Shown: positions 8,748 to 17,907, counted from the stretch's first letter. The stretch: 64,000 nucleotides of DNA from an uncultured Duncaniella sp. (GCA_910576785.1 CAJTJG010000004.1:124001-188000), one strand, 5' to 3'. Made by a program: numbers and translations. The notes: a model not told the origin generated them from the letters alone.

Positions 8748-10340
8748 ATGAAACTACGCCACATATTTACCGCCATGCTGCTGACCGGCTGTGCTGCCGG
8801 CTCCATGGCCCAGAGCTCCGCAGAAGCCAACTCGGAGATCATGATGAACGCCTACAACGCCCTGCTCGACGAGGATCCGCGCGATCCGGAGATCCTCTTC
8901 CGCCGTGCCGGCGAATACTACCGCCGCAACGACTACGTAAGAGCGCTCGACGATGTCAACAACGCCCTGCGTCTCCTCCCCGCCGAAGAAGCCGACACCC
9001 GGCTCCAGGCCCTCAACATGCGTTCGAGCATCTACATGATGATGCACAAGTATGACAACGCTCTCACCGACCTCAACGCCCTCCTCGAGACCAATCCCTC
9101 GAGCTATGCCCTGCTGTATCAGCGCGGCACGGCACTCTACGAGCTCGGCCGATACCGCGACGCACGCTCCGACTTCAACCAGATGCTGCGTCTCAACCCC
9201 CGCAGCCAGGAGGCCACACTCGGACTCGCCCGCGTGGCCGTGAAAGAAAACAATCTCGGTGTGGCCAACGAGCTCTGCGACCGGGCCGTGTCATACACCC
9301 CCAACTCCGGCGACATATATCTGCGCCGCGCCGCCGTGCGCTCACTTATGGGTAGCGACCAGGGCGCTGTCGACGACTATATCACAGCCATCTCCATCGA
9401 CACCGAGAGCACTCCCCGCGCCATCGGCGAGCTCGTCACCCTCTCCCGCACCAACTATCCAGTGGTCATAGCCGGACTCACCAACGCCATTGCCAAGGCC
9501 CCGAAGAACGGCATGTTCTACTTCATCCGCGCCATGATAGCACAGGGTCACTGCAACTATCTCGCTGCCATCGCCGACTACGACAAGATCATCAACGAGA
9601 ACCTCGACTCCTATCCCGGTCTCAACGCCGCCCTGGCCGAATGCTACTACTTCCTCGGCCGCTATGAGATAGCCCTCCTCAACGCCGACTACGCCATCAG
9701 CGCCACCGACGACAACGCCCCCTACTACGTCATCAAGTCCAACATCAAACGTGCCGTCAACGACTGCGACGCCGCCCTCGCCGCTGCCGAAAGCGCACTT
9801 GAGAAGGCTCCCGAATCCATCGACGCCCTCAAGGCAAAAGCCCTCGCGCAGATACCCCTCGGACAGACCGCCGATGCATCCGTGGCACTGAGCGAATGCG
9901 CCATGGAGGCCCCCGAAGATCCCATGATAGCCATACTGCGCGGATGGGTGCTCGAGGACTACCGCAAGCAGAAGTCAAATGCCACAAAGAGCTACGAGCG
10001 TGTGCTCGACATGGACTTTGACTTCGACAACGTCCACTCGCTGCGCGGATTCGCACTTCTGGTCCTCGACCGCAAGGACGATGCCGTGAAATGGATGGAC
10101 AAAGTGCTCGCCACCGCCAACGACTACGACGGTGAGGTCAACTATCTCGCAGCATGCTGCTACTCGCAGGCCGGACTCCTTGACCGCGCATTCCGCTGCA
10201 TGGAGACCTCGCTCGAGAAAGGCTATGCCAATTACCACAACTGGACACGCGCCTGCGAGGCCAACGTCAACTGCTCACCCATGCGCGAGGATCCCCGCTT
10301 CAAACCCCTCCTTGACAAATACTCCCGCCTCTTCAAATAA
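8748..10340 (+). CDS. Exported tetratricopeptide-repeat protein
   Basis: 530 residues with a signal peptide (MKLRHIFTAMLLTGCAAGSM, then AQ). A lipoprotein processing site at C15 is possible (LTGC). The rest is almost entirely TPR units, with repeated A-L-D/NPxxxxALxxRG patterns such as YVRALDDVNNALRLLP and YRDARSDFNQMLRLNP. The C-terminal part contains TPR-like pairs DCDAALAAAESALEKAPE and AFRCMETSLEKG. It is presumably a periplasmic or outer-membrane-associated scaffold. I chose ATG 8748, two bases after kdsA, because it gives a signal peptide; the open frame upstream runs inside kdsA and is not coding. Confidence 0.83.
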   Translation: MKLRHIFTAMLLTGCAAGSMAQSSAEANSEIMMNAYNALLDEDPRDPEILFRRAGEYYRRNDYVRALDDVNNALRLLPAEEADTRLQALNMRSSIYMMMHKYDNALTDLNALLETNPSSYALLYQRGTALYELGRYRDARSDFNQMLRLNPRSQEATLGLARVAVKENNLGVANELCDRAVSYTPNSGDIYLRRAAVRSLMGSDQGAVDDYITAISIDTESTPRAIGELVTLSRTNYPVVIAGLTNAIAKAPKNGMFYFIRAMIAQGHCNYLAAIADYDKIINENLDSYPGLNAALAECYYFLGRYEIALLNADYAISATDDNAPYYVIKSNIKRAVNDCDAALAAAESALEKAPESIDALKAKALAQIPLGQTADASVALSECAMEAPEDPMIAILRGWVLEDYRKQKSNATKSYERVLDMDFDFDNVHSLRGFALLVLDRKDDAVKWMDKVLATANDYDGEVNYLAACCYSQAGLLDRAFRCMETSLEKGYANYHNWTRACEANVNCSPMREDPRFKPLLDKYSRLFK

Positions 10341-10373
10341 GACAATCCACTCGTAGGACAATCCTCAAAAAGA

Positions 10374-10461
10374 GAAACAGAAGAAACAGAAGAGGGACAA
10401 AAGAAACAGATTGAAATTTTTATATCTGTTTCTTTTGTCCCTCTTCTGTTTCTTCTGTTTC
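10374..10461. repeat. Long perfect inverted repeat (element 2), probable bidirectional terminator
   Basis: Arms 10374-10410 and 10425-10461 are perfectly complementary over 37 bases with a 14-base AT-rich loop. The purine arm begins GAAACAGAAGAAACAGAAG. It lies between the convergent TPR and Omp28-like genes, 33 bases past the first and 40 before the end of the second, so it could terminate both transcripts. Confidence 0.85.
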
Positions 10462-10500
10462 CTTATATTATAAGGTAGATAAGAGGTATTATAAGGCAGA

Positions 10501-12441
10501 TCAGAGTATCACCTTCTTCACCTCGGTGCCCTGACGGCGTATGTAGAGATTGCCGGCGGCGGGATTCTCCACGCGCACGCCCTGAAGATTGAAGTACTCC
10601 ACGGGAGCATTCTCATTGCTGTCCACCACCGCGTCAGCTATACCGCTGTTGTCACCCTTGTCGGCAGAATCGCTGACGGTCGCGTTGACGATCTCACCGG
10701 TCTGTGAGTCGAGCACATACACTATGAAGTTCACCTTGTTGGCGTTGGCATATGTGCCGCGGGGGATAGTCATCTTGTAGGTATACTCATACTTCTCGCC
10801 ACTCTTGATAGTGGTGGGGATCGAGCCGGTCACACCTGCATAGGGATCCACATAGATGGCCACATCCTCGTAGAGCATCTCCACCGATGAGCCCTTCTTC
10901 TCCCAACCGCCGAGGCTTACATTCGAGCCGGCATAGTTATTGCTCTGCTTGTAGGGGCCCACGCCATCCTCAGTGAGGATATAGCAGAGACGGAAGCGGT
11001 TCTTGCTGTTGTCGAAGTCAAATGCGAACTCTGTGGTAGTCTTGAAAGTCACCTCGGTCTTGGCCTCGTTCGAGTATGAGCACTCGGCCTTGACGGAAGC
11101 GATGGAGAGATAACTTGTGATCTCGTCATACATGCTCTTGTAGAATGCAAGTCCATAGTTGCCGGCTGCGGCTATCTGGGCATCATACTTGCGGTTCACA
11201 TACGCGCAGGGGAAACCGTTGCCGAATGTGTTGAGCCATGTGAGGAAGTAATTGTTCTGCATCTCGTCATTACCATGGATAGCCACGGGGATGAATGTAC
11301 CCTTCTTGGCATACTCCTTGAGGCCATCGATCACGAACATGCCCTGGGGGCAGTAACCACACCATGTGCCGGTGCCCTCCTCCATGACCATCACCTGAGG
11401 ATAACCAGTGCCGGGGGCGAACACATTGGTGCTCACGGCAGCGGGGCTCTTGACGAGATTTTCCACGCCGTTCACCTTGGTAACCTCCACTGACACGGGG
11501 ATCTCCAGGCCGGCGACGGAGCTGACAGCATTGGCCACCTCGATCTGGGCCATCTTGTCATATGGAAGCGCGGTCTGGAAGTTGTATGTCTCCACCACAG
11601 GAGCATCATTGCCTATGGTATAGGAGAGCTCGATGGAGTTGATATCGTTGGAAGCCTTGTTGGTCACATACACATCGAAGTTGAACTTCGTGTTGCTGTA
11701 CACCTTGGCGGGGATCTCTATACCCGACACCGAAGCTCCGTTGGTGGGGAGATTCGAACCGGTGATGGTGGCACCTATGCAGCAGAAACCATACATATCG
11801 GCCAAATTGTCCCACACATACTTCTTGTTGGCGGTATCGTAAGTGGCTACCCAGCCACCCTCTACGCCTTCATGCTCAAGCGCGTCTATCACTATGGCGT
11901 AGTCGCTGGCATTGGACAGCGCATACTCGAAACCGATGAAGAAAGGCTTTCCATCCTCAATGTCCAGCGGGGTGGTAAGCTCGGTATTGACAGCGGTGAA
12001 CGCTGTGGTGGGGAGTGTGATATCCTGGGTGTAGAACGGTGTCTCCTCCAGATCATATGTCAGGAAGATGGTGCCCTTGCGGATATAGTTCTTCTGATAG
12101 TTGTTACGCACACCGGTGTAGACAGTCACACCGGTCATGGTGTTGCCGGCAAAGAGTCTGGCATTCTCCGGAGTGAACTCTACGGCATATGCCTGCTTCT
12201 GGCGCGACTTCTGGCCGTTGAATCCGAGAGCGCTGTAAGGATCACCGGCGGGCGAGAAGTACATGGAGCTTTCACCTTCGGCGGCCTTGGCCGGAGCCTT
12301 GGCTACGGGCTGCAGATCGAGATCAGCGGCATTGACCGAGGAGAATTTCCCGTTGTCGGCAGGCACAAGATGCATGGGCGCTGCCTGCACGCCGAGAGCC
12401 ATGAAGGCCGCGGCTGCGAGCGAGAGTAAATTTTTTTTCAT
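10501..12441 (-). CDS. Omp28-like secreted protein with thioredoxin-fold CxxC domain
   Basis: 646-residue exported protein with signal peptide MKKNLLSLAAAAFMALGVQA. The N-terminal half looks like beta-sandwich adhesin-type modules. A central Omp28/thioredoxin-like region (about residues 345-470) has the CxxC pair in GTGTWCGYCPQGMFV. A beta-rich domain follows. The last 30 residues form the tail EYFNLQGVRVENP...GNLYIRRQG, a pattern that recurs at the C-termini of exported Bacteroidales proteins and may act as a type IX-style sorting signal or surface anchor. The function of Omp28 proteins is not well defined. It is transcribed alone from the promoter at 12491-12521. Confidence 0.8.
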   Translation of the reverse strand: MKKNLLSLAAAAFMALGVQAAPMHLVPADNGKFSSVNAADLDLQPVAKAPAKAAEGESSMYFSPAGDPYSALGFNGQKSRQKQAYAVEFTPENARLFAGNTMTGVTVYTGVRNNYQKNYIRKGTIFLTYDLEETPFYTQDITLPTTAFTAVNTELTTPLDIEDGKPFFIGFEYALSNASDYAIVIDALEHEGVEGGWVATYDTANKKYVWDNLADMYGFCCIGATITGSNLPTNGASVSGIEIPAKVYSNTKFNFDVYVTNKASNDINSIELSYTIGNDAPVVETYNFQTALPYDKMAQIEVANAVSSVAGLEIPVSVEVTKVNGVENLVKSPAAVSTNVFAPGTGYPQVMVMEEGTGTWCGYCPQGMFVIDGLKEYAKKGTFIPVAIHGNDEMQNNYFLTWLNTFGNGFPCAYVNRKYDAQIAAAGNYGLAFYKSMYDEITSYLSIASVKAECSYSNEAKTEVTFKTTTEFAFDFDNSKNRFRLCYILTEDGVGPYKQSNNYAGSNVSLGGWEKKGSSVEMLYEDVAIYVDPYAGVTGSIPTTIKSGEKYEYTYKMTIPRGTYANANKVNFIVYVLDSQTGEIVNATVSDSADKGDNSGIADAVVDSNENAPVEYFNLQGVRVENPAAGNLYIRRQGTEVKKVIL

Positions 12442-12490
12442 TATTGATGTCCTATATTAAATATGTGATGTCGCAGGTATGAATGACTCG

Positions 12491-12521
12491 CAAATTTAAT
12501 CATAATAGGGATTATGTGCAA
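12491..12521 (-). promoter_or_regulatory. Promoter for the Omp28-like gene
   Basis: On the minus strand, TTG (complement of CAA 12519-12521) and TAAATTTG (complement of 12491-12498) are separated by 20 bases. The start codon lies 50 bases downstream. Confidence 0.65.
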
Positions 12522-12603
12522 GAAAATGCTAAAATTTTGGGGCAAATGGCCGCTGAATTGTGAAATTTGCTGTCATTTTATCACACCTTACCCCGATTTT
12601 TCG

Positions 12604-12611
12604 TATTTTTG
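12604..12611 (+). promoter_or_regulatory. Probable -7 box of the malic enzyme promoter
   Basis: TATTTTTG matches TAnnTTTG and lies 27 bases before the maeB start. I found no convincing -33 TTTG at the expected distance, so the call is tentative. Confidence 0.45.
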
Positions 12612-12638
12612 CAAAAATCTTCATCCGTAACAATAGAT

Positions 12639-14912
12639 ATGGCAAAAGTAACCAAAGAAATGGCGCTGAACTACCATCAGTATCCGCGCCCCGGTAAGAT
12701 AGAAGTTATCCCCACCAAACCCTACGCCACACAGGCTGACCTCGCGCTGGCCTACTCACCCGGCGTGGCATACCCCTGCCTCGAGATTAAGGATGATGCC
12801 GACAAGGTATATGACTACACCGACAAGGGCAACCTCGTGGCCGTCATCTCCAACGGCACCGCCGTGCTGGGCCTCGGCAACATCGGCGCTCTGGCCGGAA
12901 AGCCCGTGATGGAGGGCAAAGCTCTCCTCTTCAAGATTTTCGCCGGCCTCGACTGCTACGACATCGAGGTCGATGAGAAGGATCCCGAGAAATTCATCCA
13001 GATCGTGAAGGCTCTCGCCCCCACATTCGGCGGCATTAACCTGGAGGACATAAAGGCCCCCGAGTGCTTCGAGATCGAGACCCGCCTCAAGCAGGAACTA
13101 TCCATCCCCGTGATGCACGACGACCAGCACGGCACTGCCATCATCTCGGCAGCCGGTCTGCTCAACGCACTCGAGATACAGGGCAAGCGCATCGAGGATG
13201 TCCGGCTCGTGGTCAACGGAGCCGGCGCCGCTGCCGTCTCCTGCACCAAGCTCTACATTGCCCTCGGTGTCAAGAAAGAGAATGTGGTGATGTGCGACTC
13301 CAAGGGCGTCATCACCGAATCCCGTCAGGACCTCAACGAGCAGAAGAGATTCTTCGCCACATCGCGTCCCATCACCACCCTTGCAGAAGCGATGGTTGAT
13401 GCCGACGTCTTCCTCGGACTCTCCGTCAAGGATGTAGTCACCGCCGAGATGATCAAGTCGATGGCTCCGCGCCCCATCGTGTTCGCGCTTGCCAACCCCG
13501 ATCCCGAGATAGCCTACGAGGTAGCCACCTCAGCACGCCCCGACCTCATCATGGCCACCGGCCGCTCCGACTATCCCAACCAGATCAACAACGTGCTCGG
13601 ATTCCCCTACATATTCCGTGGCGCGCTCGACTGCGGTGCCTCCGAGATCAACGAGACAATGAAGATCTACGCCGTCCGCGCCATCGCCGAGATAGCCAAG
13701 CTCCCCGTGCCCCCCGTGGTCAACGCCGCCTACGGCAAGGCCAACCTCAAGTTCGGACGCGAGTACATCATACCCACACCCTTTGATCCCCGTCTTCTCA
13801 CAGCCGTGTCGCCCGCCGTGGCCCGCGGAGCAATGGACAGCGGTGTGGCCCGTCGCCCAATCACCGACTGGGACGCCTATGCCGAGAAGCTCCTCCGCCT
13901 CAAAGGCAACGACCGCAAGTTCACACGCCAGATCCACGACGCCGCCCGAGTCAACCCCAAGCGAGTGGTATTCGCCGAGGCCAACACCGACAACATGCTC
14001 CGTGCCGCAGCCATCGCAGCCGCCGACGGACTCTGCATACCCATCCTGCTCGGCAACGAGGAGATGCTCGCCAAGCGCGCCGCCCGTCTGGGCGTCGACC
14101 TCTCGGGCATAGAGATCGTCAACCTGCGCCACGACCGCGAGGCTCCCCGCCGCGAGAAGTACGCACGCCTCCTCTCTGACAAGCGCCAGCGTCAAGGCGA
14201 GAACTTCGATAGCGCTCTCGAGAAGATGTTTGACCGCGACTACTTCGGCATGATGATGGTGGAGAACGGCGATGCCGACGCCTTCATAGCCGGAACACGC
14301 GCCGCCGGGACACGCACAGGACAGATAGCCAAGGAAGTGATCGGAGTGCGCGACGGCTACAAGCACTTCGCCGCAATGCACGTCATGGAGACCACGAAGG
14401 GCACATACTTCCTGGCCGACACGCTTGTGAACGGTGCCATGGACGAGGATGCGCTCCTCGACGTGACACGTCTGGCCGCCGACGCCGTCAAGTTCTTTGC
14501 CCACGATCCCGTCATGGCCATGGTAAGCTACTCCAACTTCGGCTCCAACAGCGAGACAGAGTGCAGCAAGGTCCACAACGTGGTCGAGAAGATGCACACC
14601 CTCTGCCCCGATCTCCCCATCGACGGCGAGATGCAGATCAACTACGCCCTCAACGGTCCCGTCAGAGACAAGACATTCCCCTTCAACCGTCTCAACGGCA
14701 AGGAGGTCAACACCCTCGTCTTCCCCAACCTCTCTGCCGCCAACGCCGCCTACCGTCTCATGCTCGAGATGGGCGTGGGCGAGAGCATAGGCCCGATCCA
14801 GATGGGTCTGAAGAAACCCGTCCACTTCATCAACGTCGACGCCGAGGTACGCGACATCGTCAACCTCGTGGCCATAGCCACCCTCGACGCCGCCACCATG
14901 GACCACAAATAA
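12639..14912 (+). CDS. maeB: NADP-type malic enzyme with C-terminal phosphotransacetylase-like domain
   Basis: Oxidative decarboxylation of malate to pyruvate. The 757-residue protein is the long MaeB form. The malic enzyme module (about residues 1-420) shows YSPGVAYPCLEI, VLGLGNIGALAGKPVMEGK, the HDDQHGTAII metal/substrate segment and the nucleotide-binding VVNGAGAAAVSC. The C-terminal 330 residues form a phosphate acetyltransferase-like module (VVFAEANTDNMLRAA, then MVSYSNFGSN), which in this class regulates rather than catalyses. I chose ATG 12639 over an upstream in-frame start at 12567 because the latter would run through the promoter. Confidence 0.95.
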   Translation: MAKVTKEMALNYHQYPRPGKIEVIPTKPYATQADLALAYSPGVAYPCLEIKDDADKVYDYTDKGNLVAVISNGTAVLGLGNIGALAGKPVMEGKALLFKIFAGLDCYDIEVDEKDPEKFIQIVKALAPTFGGINLEDIKAPECFEIETRLKQELSIPVMHDDQHGTAIISAAGLLNALEIQGKRIEDVRLVVNGAGAAAVSCTKLYIALGVKKENVVMCDSKGVITESRQDLNEQKRFFATSRPITTLAEAMVDADVFLGLSVKDVVTAEMIKSMAPRPIVFALANPDPEIAYEVATSARPDLIMATGRSDYPNQINNVLGFPYIFRGALDCGASEINETMKIYAVRAIAEIAKLPVPPVVNAAYGKANLKFGREYIIPTPFDPRLLTAVSPAVARGAMDSGVARRPITDWDAYAEKLLRLKGNDRKFTRQIHDAARVNPKRVVFAEANTDNMLRAAAIAAADGLCIPILLGNEEMLAKRAARLGVDLSGIEIVNLRHDREAPRREKYARLLSDKRQRQGENFDSALEKMFDRDYFGMMMVENGDADAFIAGTRAAGTRTGQIAKEVIGVRDGYKHFAAMHVMETTKGTYFLADTLVNGAMDEDALLDVTRLAADAVKFFAHDPVMAMVSYSNFGSNSETECSKVHNVVEKMHTLCPDLPIDGEMQINYALNGPVRDKTFPFNRLNGKEVNTLVFPNLSAANAAYRLMLEMGVGESIGPIQMGLKKPVHFINVDAEVRDIVNLVAIATLDAATMDHK

Positions 14913-14927
14913 ATCCACCGGTCATAT

Positions 14928-15053
14928 AGACAGAAGGATACAGAAGGACAAATAAGGGACAAAAGGGACAGATTTTTTAATTATCAGTCATCGCGAATAA
15001 TTAATTTTTCTGTCCCTTTTGTCCCTTATTTGTCCTTCTGTATCTTTCTGTCT
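14928..15053. repeat. Long inverted repeat (element 3), probable bidirectional terminator
   Basis: Arms 14928-14972 and 15009-15053 pair over 45 bases with one G.T-type difference and a 36-base AT-rich loop. The left arm contains the shared 16-mer GATACAGAAGGACAAA (14937-14952). It lies between the convergent maeB and zeta-kinase operons. Confidence 0.85.
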
Positions 15054-15076
15054 TATCTGCGGATCGGGAAGGAGCA

Positions 15077-15283
15077 TCAGCGTTTTAAACGCTCCCCTTT
15101 ACCGGCGAGGTATACATTGAGCGCCTCGGAGGCCGGCATCGTGAATGGTGTGCCGTCAGGACGCGCATATACAACCTCCCGGTCCAGGAGAGCCTTCTGC
15201 CGGAGTATTTTTTCGACCGAGCGGTCAAGCCCGCGCCTGACCCTCTCGAAATATGATTCATATTCTCTTTCAGTCATCCTCAT
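15077..15283 (-). CDS. Small conserved-looking protein, partner of the zeta-type kinase
   Basis: 68 residues if started at ATG 15283, or 66 from 15277. An in-frame start at 15313 exists but would overlap the upstream gene by 44 bases. The protein is charged and probably helical (TEREYESYFERVRRGLDRSV), with a C-terminal ASEALNVYLAG segment. It overlaps the end of the zeta-kinase gene, so the two are translationally coupled. I do not recognise a named domain. By position it could be an antitoxin or accessory protein, though classical epsilon antitoxins lie upstream of zeta. Confidence 0.6.
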   Translation of the reverse strand: MRMTEREYESYFERVRRGLDRSVEKILRQKALLDREVVYARPDGTPFTMPASEALNVYLAGKGERLKR

Positions 15284-15830
15284 GGATAATACGGTCATAT
15301 TTTTCCTTGTCAATGATGCCCATGTTGGTGGCCACGAGCTCCTGGCGCCCCATGGAATTGTCCACGAGCATCCACGAGTCCACCTTCGGCATGAACAGAC
15401 GCTTCAGATTGTCAAGGCCGCGGTAATAGCGGCGCACTATGACATCGCGCGGTATATTGTGGCCACCCTCATCCACACGGTGAGCCACCCTCTCTATGGC
15501 CTGCAGAGGAGACGCAAGCCAGATATAGAGCAGGTGCACTATATAGCCCAACGAGTGGGCCTTGTCGATCAGTCGGGTGTAGGAACGGGTGGCGAGTGTG
15601 GTCTCGATGGCAAACGTCTTGTGCATCGACAGCAGATCGCCGATACGCTTGAGCATGATTCGTCCCGCATCCATTGCCATTTCGGCCGGATTGAAAGGAG
15701 AGAGACCGGCGGCGATCTCGTCGGCGTTGACAAACTCCCCGCAATGCAGCATCTCGGGAAGCACCGTAAACGAGGCCGTTGTCTTGCCGGCGCCGTTGCA
15801 GCCGGATATTATATACATTTCCTGAGCCAT
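15270..15830 (-). CDS. Zeta-toxin-family P-loop kinase
   Basis: 186 residues with a Walker A motif GCNGAGKTT at residues 10-18. The segment EFVNADEIAAGLSPF is the conserved zeta/UDP-GlcNAc kinase region holding the catalytic aspartate. FAIETTLATRSYTRLI and an arginine-rich lid (DVIVRRYYRGLDNL) follow. Zeta toxins phosphorylate UDP-N-acetylglucosamine and block cell-wall synthesis; chromosomal relatives in Bacteroidetes may have other small-molecule or nucleotide substrates. It is divergent from the ECF sigma gene and overlaps the small gene downstream. Toxicity is inferred from family only. Confidence 0.83.
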   Translation of the reverse strand: MAQEMYIISGCNGAGKTTASFTVLPEMLHCGEFVNADEIAAGLSPFNPAEMAMDAGRIMLKRIGDLLSMHKTFAIETTLATRSYTRLIDKAHSLGYIVHLLYIWLASPLQAIERVAHRVDEGGHNIPRDVIVRRYYRGLDNLKRLFMPKVDSWMLVDNSMGRQELVATNMGIIDKEKYDRIIHEDD

Positions 15831-15951
15831 GGCGTGAAAAAATCATTTGGTGATATACTTACAACAATCACGCCTCTCATAAAGTTGCGGCACGAATAAC
15901 AATCAACCATAGTTATTTATTGCATAATAGAGGTTAAATTTTGTCAATCAT

Positions 15952-15983
15952 ATTGTTTTTGCTGTATTTTATTGATAACTTTG
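15952..15983 (+). promoter_or_regulatory. Promoter for the ECF sigma factor gene
   Basis: ATTG at 15952-15955 and TAACTTTG at 15976-15983 are spaced by 20 bases and fit the Bacteroidetes housekeeping promoter. The ATG at 16103 implies an untranslated leader of about 110 bases. Confidence 0.65.
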
Positions 15984-16102
15984 CATACCGAAAACACATC
16001 AATATTGCACAGACCTATCTTAATTTAAGAATCATTAACTCTAACTAATACATCCACCGCCTATTGAAAGATTGCTACTCCAACCAATCAAACGAGAAGA
16101 CA

Positions 16103-16696
16103 ATGCAGCAACTGACTAAGCTCACCGACCGCGAACTGGTCGCCGCTTATGCCAACGACAACAACGACGCCTTTGACATCCTGCTTGACCGCCACAAGCA
16201 GAAAGTGTTCAATTACATACTCCACATTGTAAAAAACAAGGACATCGCCGACGACATCTTCCAGGAGACATTCGTCAAAGCCATCGTGACCATCAAGCAG
16301 AACCGCTACACCGAGAAAGGCAAATTCTCGGCATGGCTCACACGCATAGCCCACAACCTCATCATCGACTACTTCAGGCAGGAACGCATGGAGAATACCA
16401 TCTCCACCGACGGCGACCCCGCCACCGATCTGCTGAACCGACGCGACCTCTGCGACGGCAACATCGAGGACGAGATCGTATCACTGCAGATCGACGAGGA
16501 TCTGCGACGCATCGTCATGTCGCTCCCCGACCCCCAGCGCGAAGTGCTCGTGATGCGCTTCTACCGCAACATGTCGTTCAAGGAGATAGCCGACGCCACC
16601 GACGTGAGCATCAACACCGCTCTCGGACGCATGCGCTACGCCATCCTCAACATGCGACGCATAGCCGCCGAAAAAAACATCTCACTCGCCGTCTGA
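16103..16696 (+). CDS. RNA polymerase ECF-type sigma-70 factor
   Basis: 197-residue sigma factor with region 2 (AFDILLDRHKQKVFNYIL, then DIADDIFQETFVKAI and FSAWLTRIAHNLIIDYFR) and region 4 helix-turn-helix (LPDPQREVLVMRFYRNM, then SFKEIADATDVSINTALGRM). It resembles a conserved Bacteroidetes ECF group. No anti-sigma gene follows. I chose ATG 16103 because the upstream in-frame TTG at 16064 has no support and would give an untypical N-terminus. Target genes cannot be read from the window. The porin gene 85 bases downstream may be co-transcribed. Confidence 0.9.
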   Translation: MQQLTKLTDRELVAAYANDNNDAFDILLDRHKQKVFNYILHIVKNKDIADDIFQETFVKAIVTIKQNRYTEKGKFSAWLTRIAHNLIIDYFRQERMENTISTDGDPATDLLNRRDLCDGNIEDEIVSLQIDEDLRRIVMSLPDPQREVLVMRFYRNMSFKEIADATDVSINTALGRMRYAILNMRRIAAEKNISLAV

Positions 16697-16741
16697 CCTC
16701 TCCTCCTCCTCTCCTCCTCTCCCCCTCAGCCTCTCTCTTTC
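16697..16741 (+). other. Polypyrimidine tract between sigma factor and porin genes
   Basis: Bases 16697-16727 are 31 consecutive pyrimidines built from CTCCTC units, followed after AG by CCTCTCTCTTTC. It starts directly after the sigma factor stop codon. No coding or hairpin structure is evident. Confidence 0.7.
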
Positions 16742-16781
16742 ACTCTGTATATCCAAGGTTTCCAAAAAAGGTACATAGTAA

Positions 16782-17786
16782 ATGAGACGTATTTCAATCA
16801 TGCTGCTGATAATTCTGGCAGCACTGCAGATGAAAGCAGAGGGGGAAAAAGTGGATCTAACCCCCCACATCCACGGAGCACTGCGCGCACGCTACGAGAG
16901 ATCGACCGTATCGTCCGAAAACCGATTCCAGCTGCGAAATGCCCGCCTCACCATCGACGGGCAGATAGCACGCCCTGTGGACTACTTCCTCCAGACCGAT
17001 CTCTGCGACAGGGGTAAGATGAAGATCCTCGACGCATGGGGACGCCTCCACTTCTCCCGATCACTGGCCCTACAGGCCGGACAGTTCCGTCTGCCCTTCG
17101 GTACAGACTGCTTCAAGGCCCCGGCCAACTACGTGTTCTCCAATCTGTCGTTCGTCGGATCGGAGATGAACAACGTGCGCGGCGTCGGCGCCAAGATCAC
17201 AGTCACACCCCTCCCCCGCCTCATCCTCGAGGCCGGTGCATTCAACCCCACCTCCATCGCCGACCACTCCCGCTGGTGCTCCACTCTGGCCTATGCCGGA
17301 AAGGCACAATGGACTCTTGGCTATGTGAGGATAGCTGCCGGCGCACAGACCATAGTACCCGATGCCATACGCATCAACTCGCTCGGCGCGAGCATCACAT
17401 GGACCCGTGACCGATGGACCGTAGAGGGCGAGTACATCAACAAGCACTACACCCGCCACCGCCACAAGGCTGCCAACGGCTACAACCTCTGGGCCGACTA
17501 CCGCTTCCCCGTCAAGGCCGGAATATTCAACCAAGCCTCCGTCCAGGCCCGTGTGGATGGCATGACCGACCATAGCTCCGGTGTGCGCGACACCGACGGA
17601 AACCTCCTCACCGACCATCCCGGACGCAACCGCATCACTGCAGGTGCCACCATAAGCTACCTCAGCGGCCCCGTGCACTGCGATGTCCGCCTCAGCTTCG
17701 AGCAGTACTTCTACCGCCACGGCCACACACCCGCATCGCTCGACGATGACAACAAGATCTGCGCGGAGCTTGTGGTGAGATTCTGA
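16782..17786 (+). CDS. Porin of the phosphate-selective O/P (OprP-like) family
   Basis: 334 residues with signal peptide MRRISIMLLIILAALQMKAE. Alternating beta strands run to a C-terminal phenylalanine (ELVVRF), as expected for an outer-membrane barrel. The segments FQLRNARLTIDGQIARPVDY and LHFSRSLALQAGQFRLPFG match the OprO/OprP-type porins of Bacteroidetes. Substrate specificity is unknown; the family name does not prove phosphate selectivity. It follows the ECF sigma gene, whose product might control it, but nothing in the sequence proves that. Confidence 0.82.
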   Translation: MRRISIMLLIILAALQMKAEGEKVDLTPHIHGALRARYERSTVSSENRFQLRNARLTIDGQIARPVDYFLQTDLCDRGKMKILDAWGRLHFSRSLALQAGQFRLPFGTDCFKAPANYVFSNLSFVGSEMNNVRGVGAKITVTPLPRLILEAGAFNPTSIADHSRWCSTLAYAGKAQWTLGYVRIAAGAQTIVPDAIRINSLGASITWTRDRWTVEGEYINKHYTRHRHKAANGYNLWADYRFPVKAGIFNQASVQARVDGMTDHSSGVRDTDGNLLTDHPGRNRITAGATISYLSGPVHCDVRLSFEQYFYRHGHTPASLDDDNKICAELVVRF

Positions 17787-17856
17787 AAAACACTTCATAA
17801 AAAAGCAATTTTCCACAAAATATCTTAAATTCGTGTCTATATGACAGAATTTTTAC

Positions 17857-17864
17857 TAATTTTG
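17857..17864 (+). promoter_or_regulatory. arg: Probable -7 box of the arginine operon promoter
   Basis: TAATTTTG fits TAnnTTTG and lies 43 bases before the GNAT start. The matching -33 position (around 17833) reads CGTG, a weak fit, so regulation by an activator is possible. I could not identify an ArgR box with confidence. Confidence 0.5.
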
Positions 17865-17907
17865 TGTTTCATATCAATTTTTATATAGTATTTCCTGATT
17901 CAGACAG

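Noticed and set aside
15030..15899. Plus-strand open frame of 289 codons from the repeat across the zeta-kinase region
   Set aside because: It starts in repeat 3 and is the antisense of the well-supported zeta kinase and its partner.
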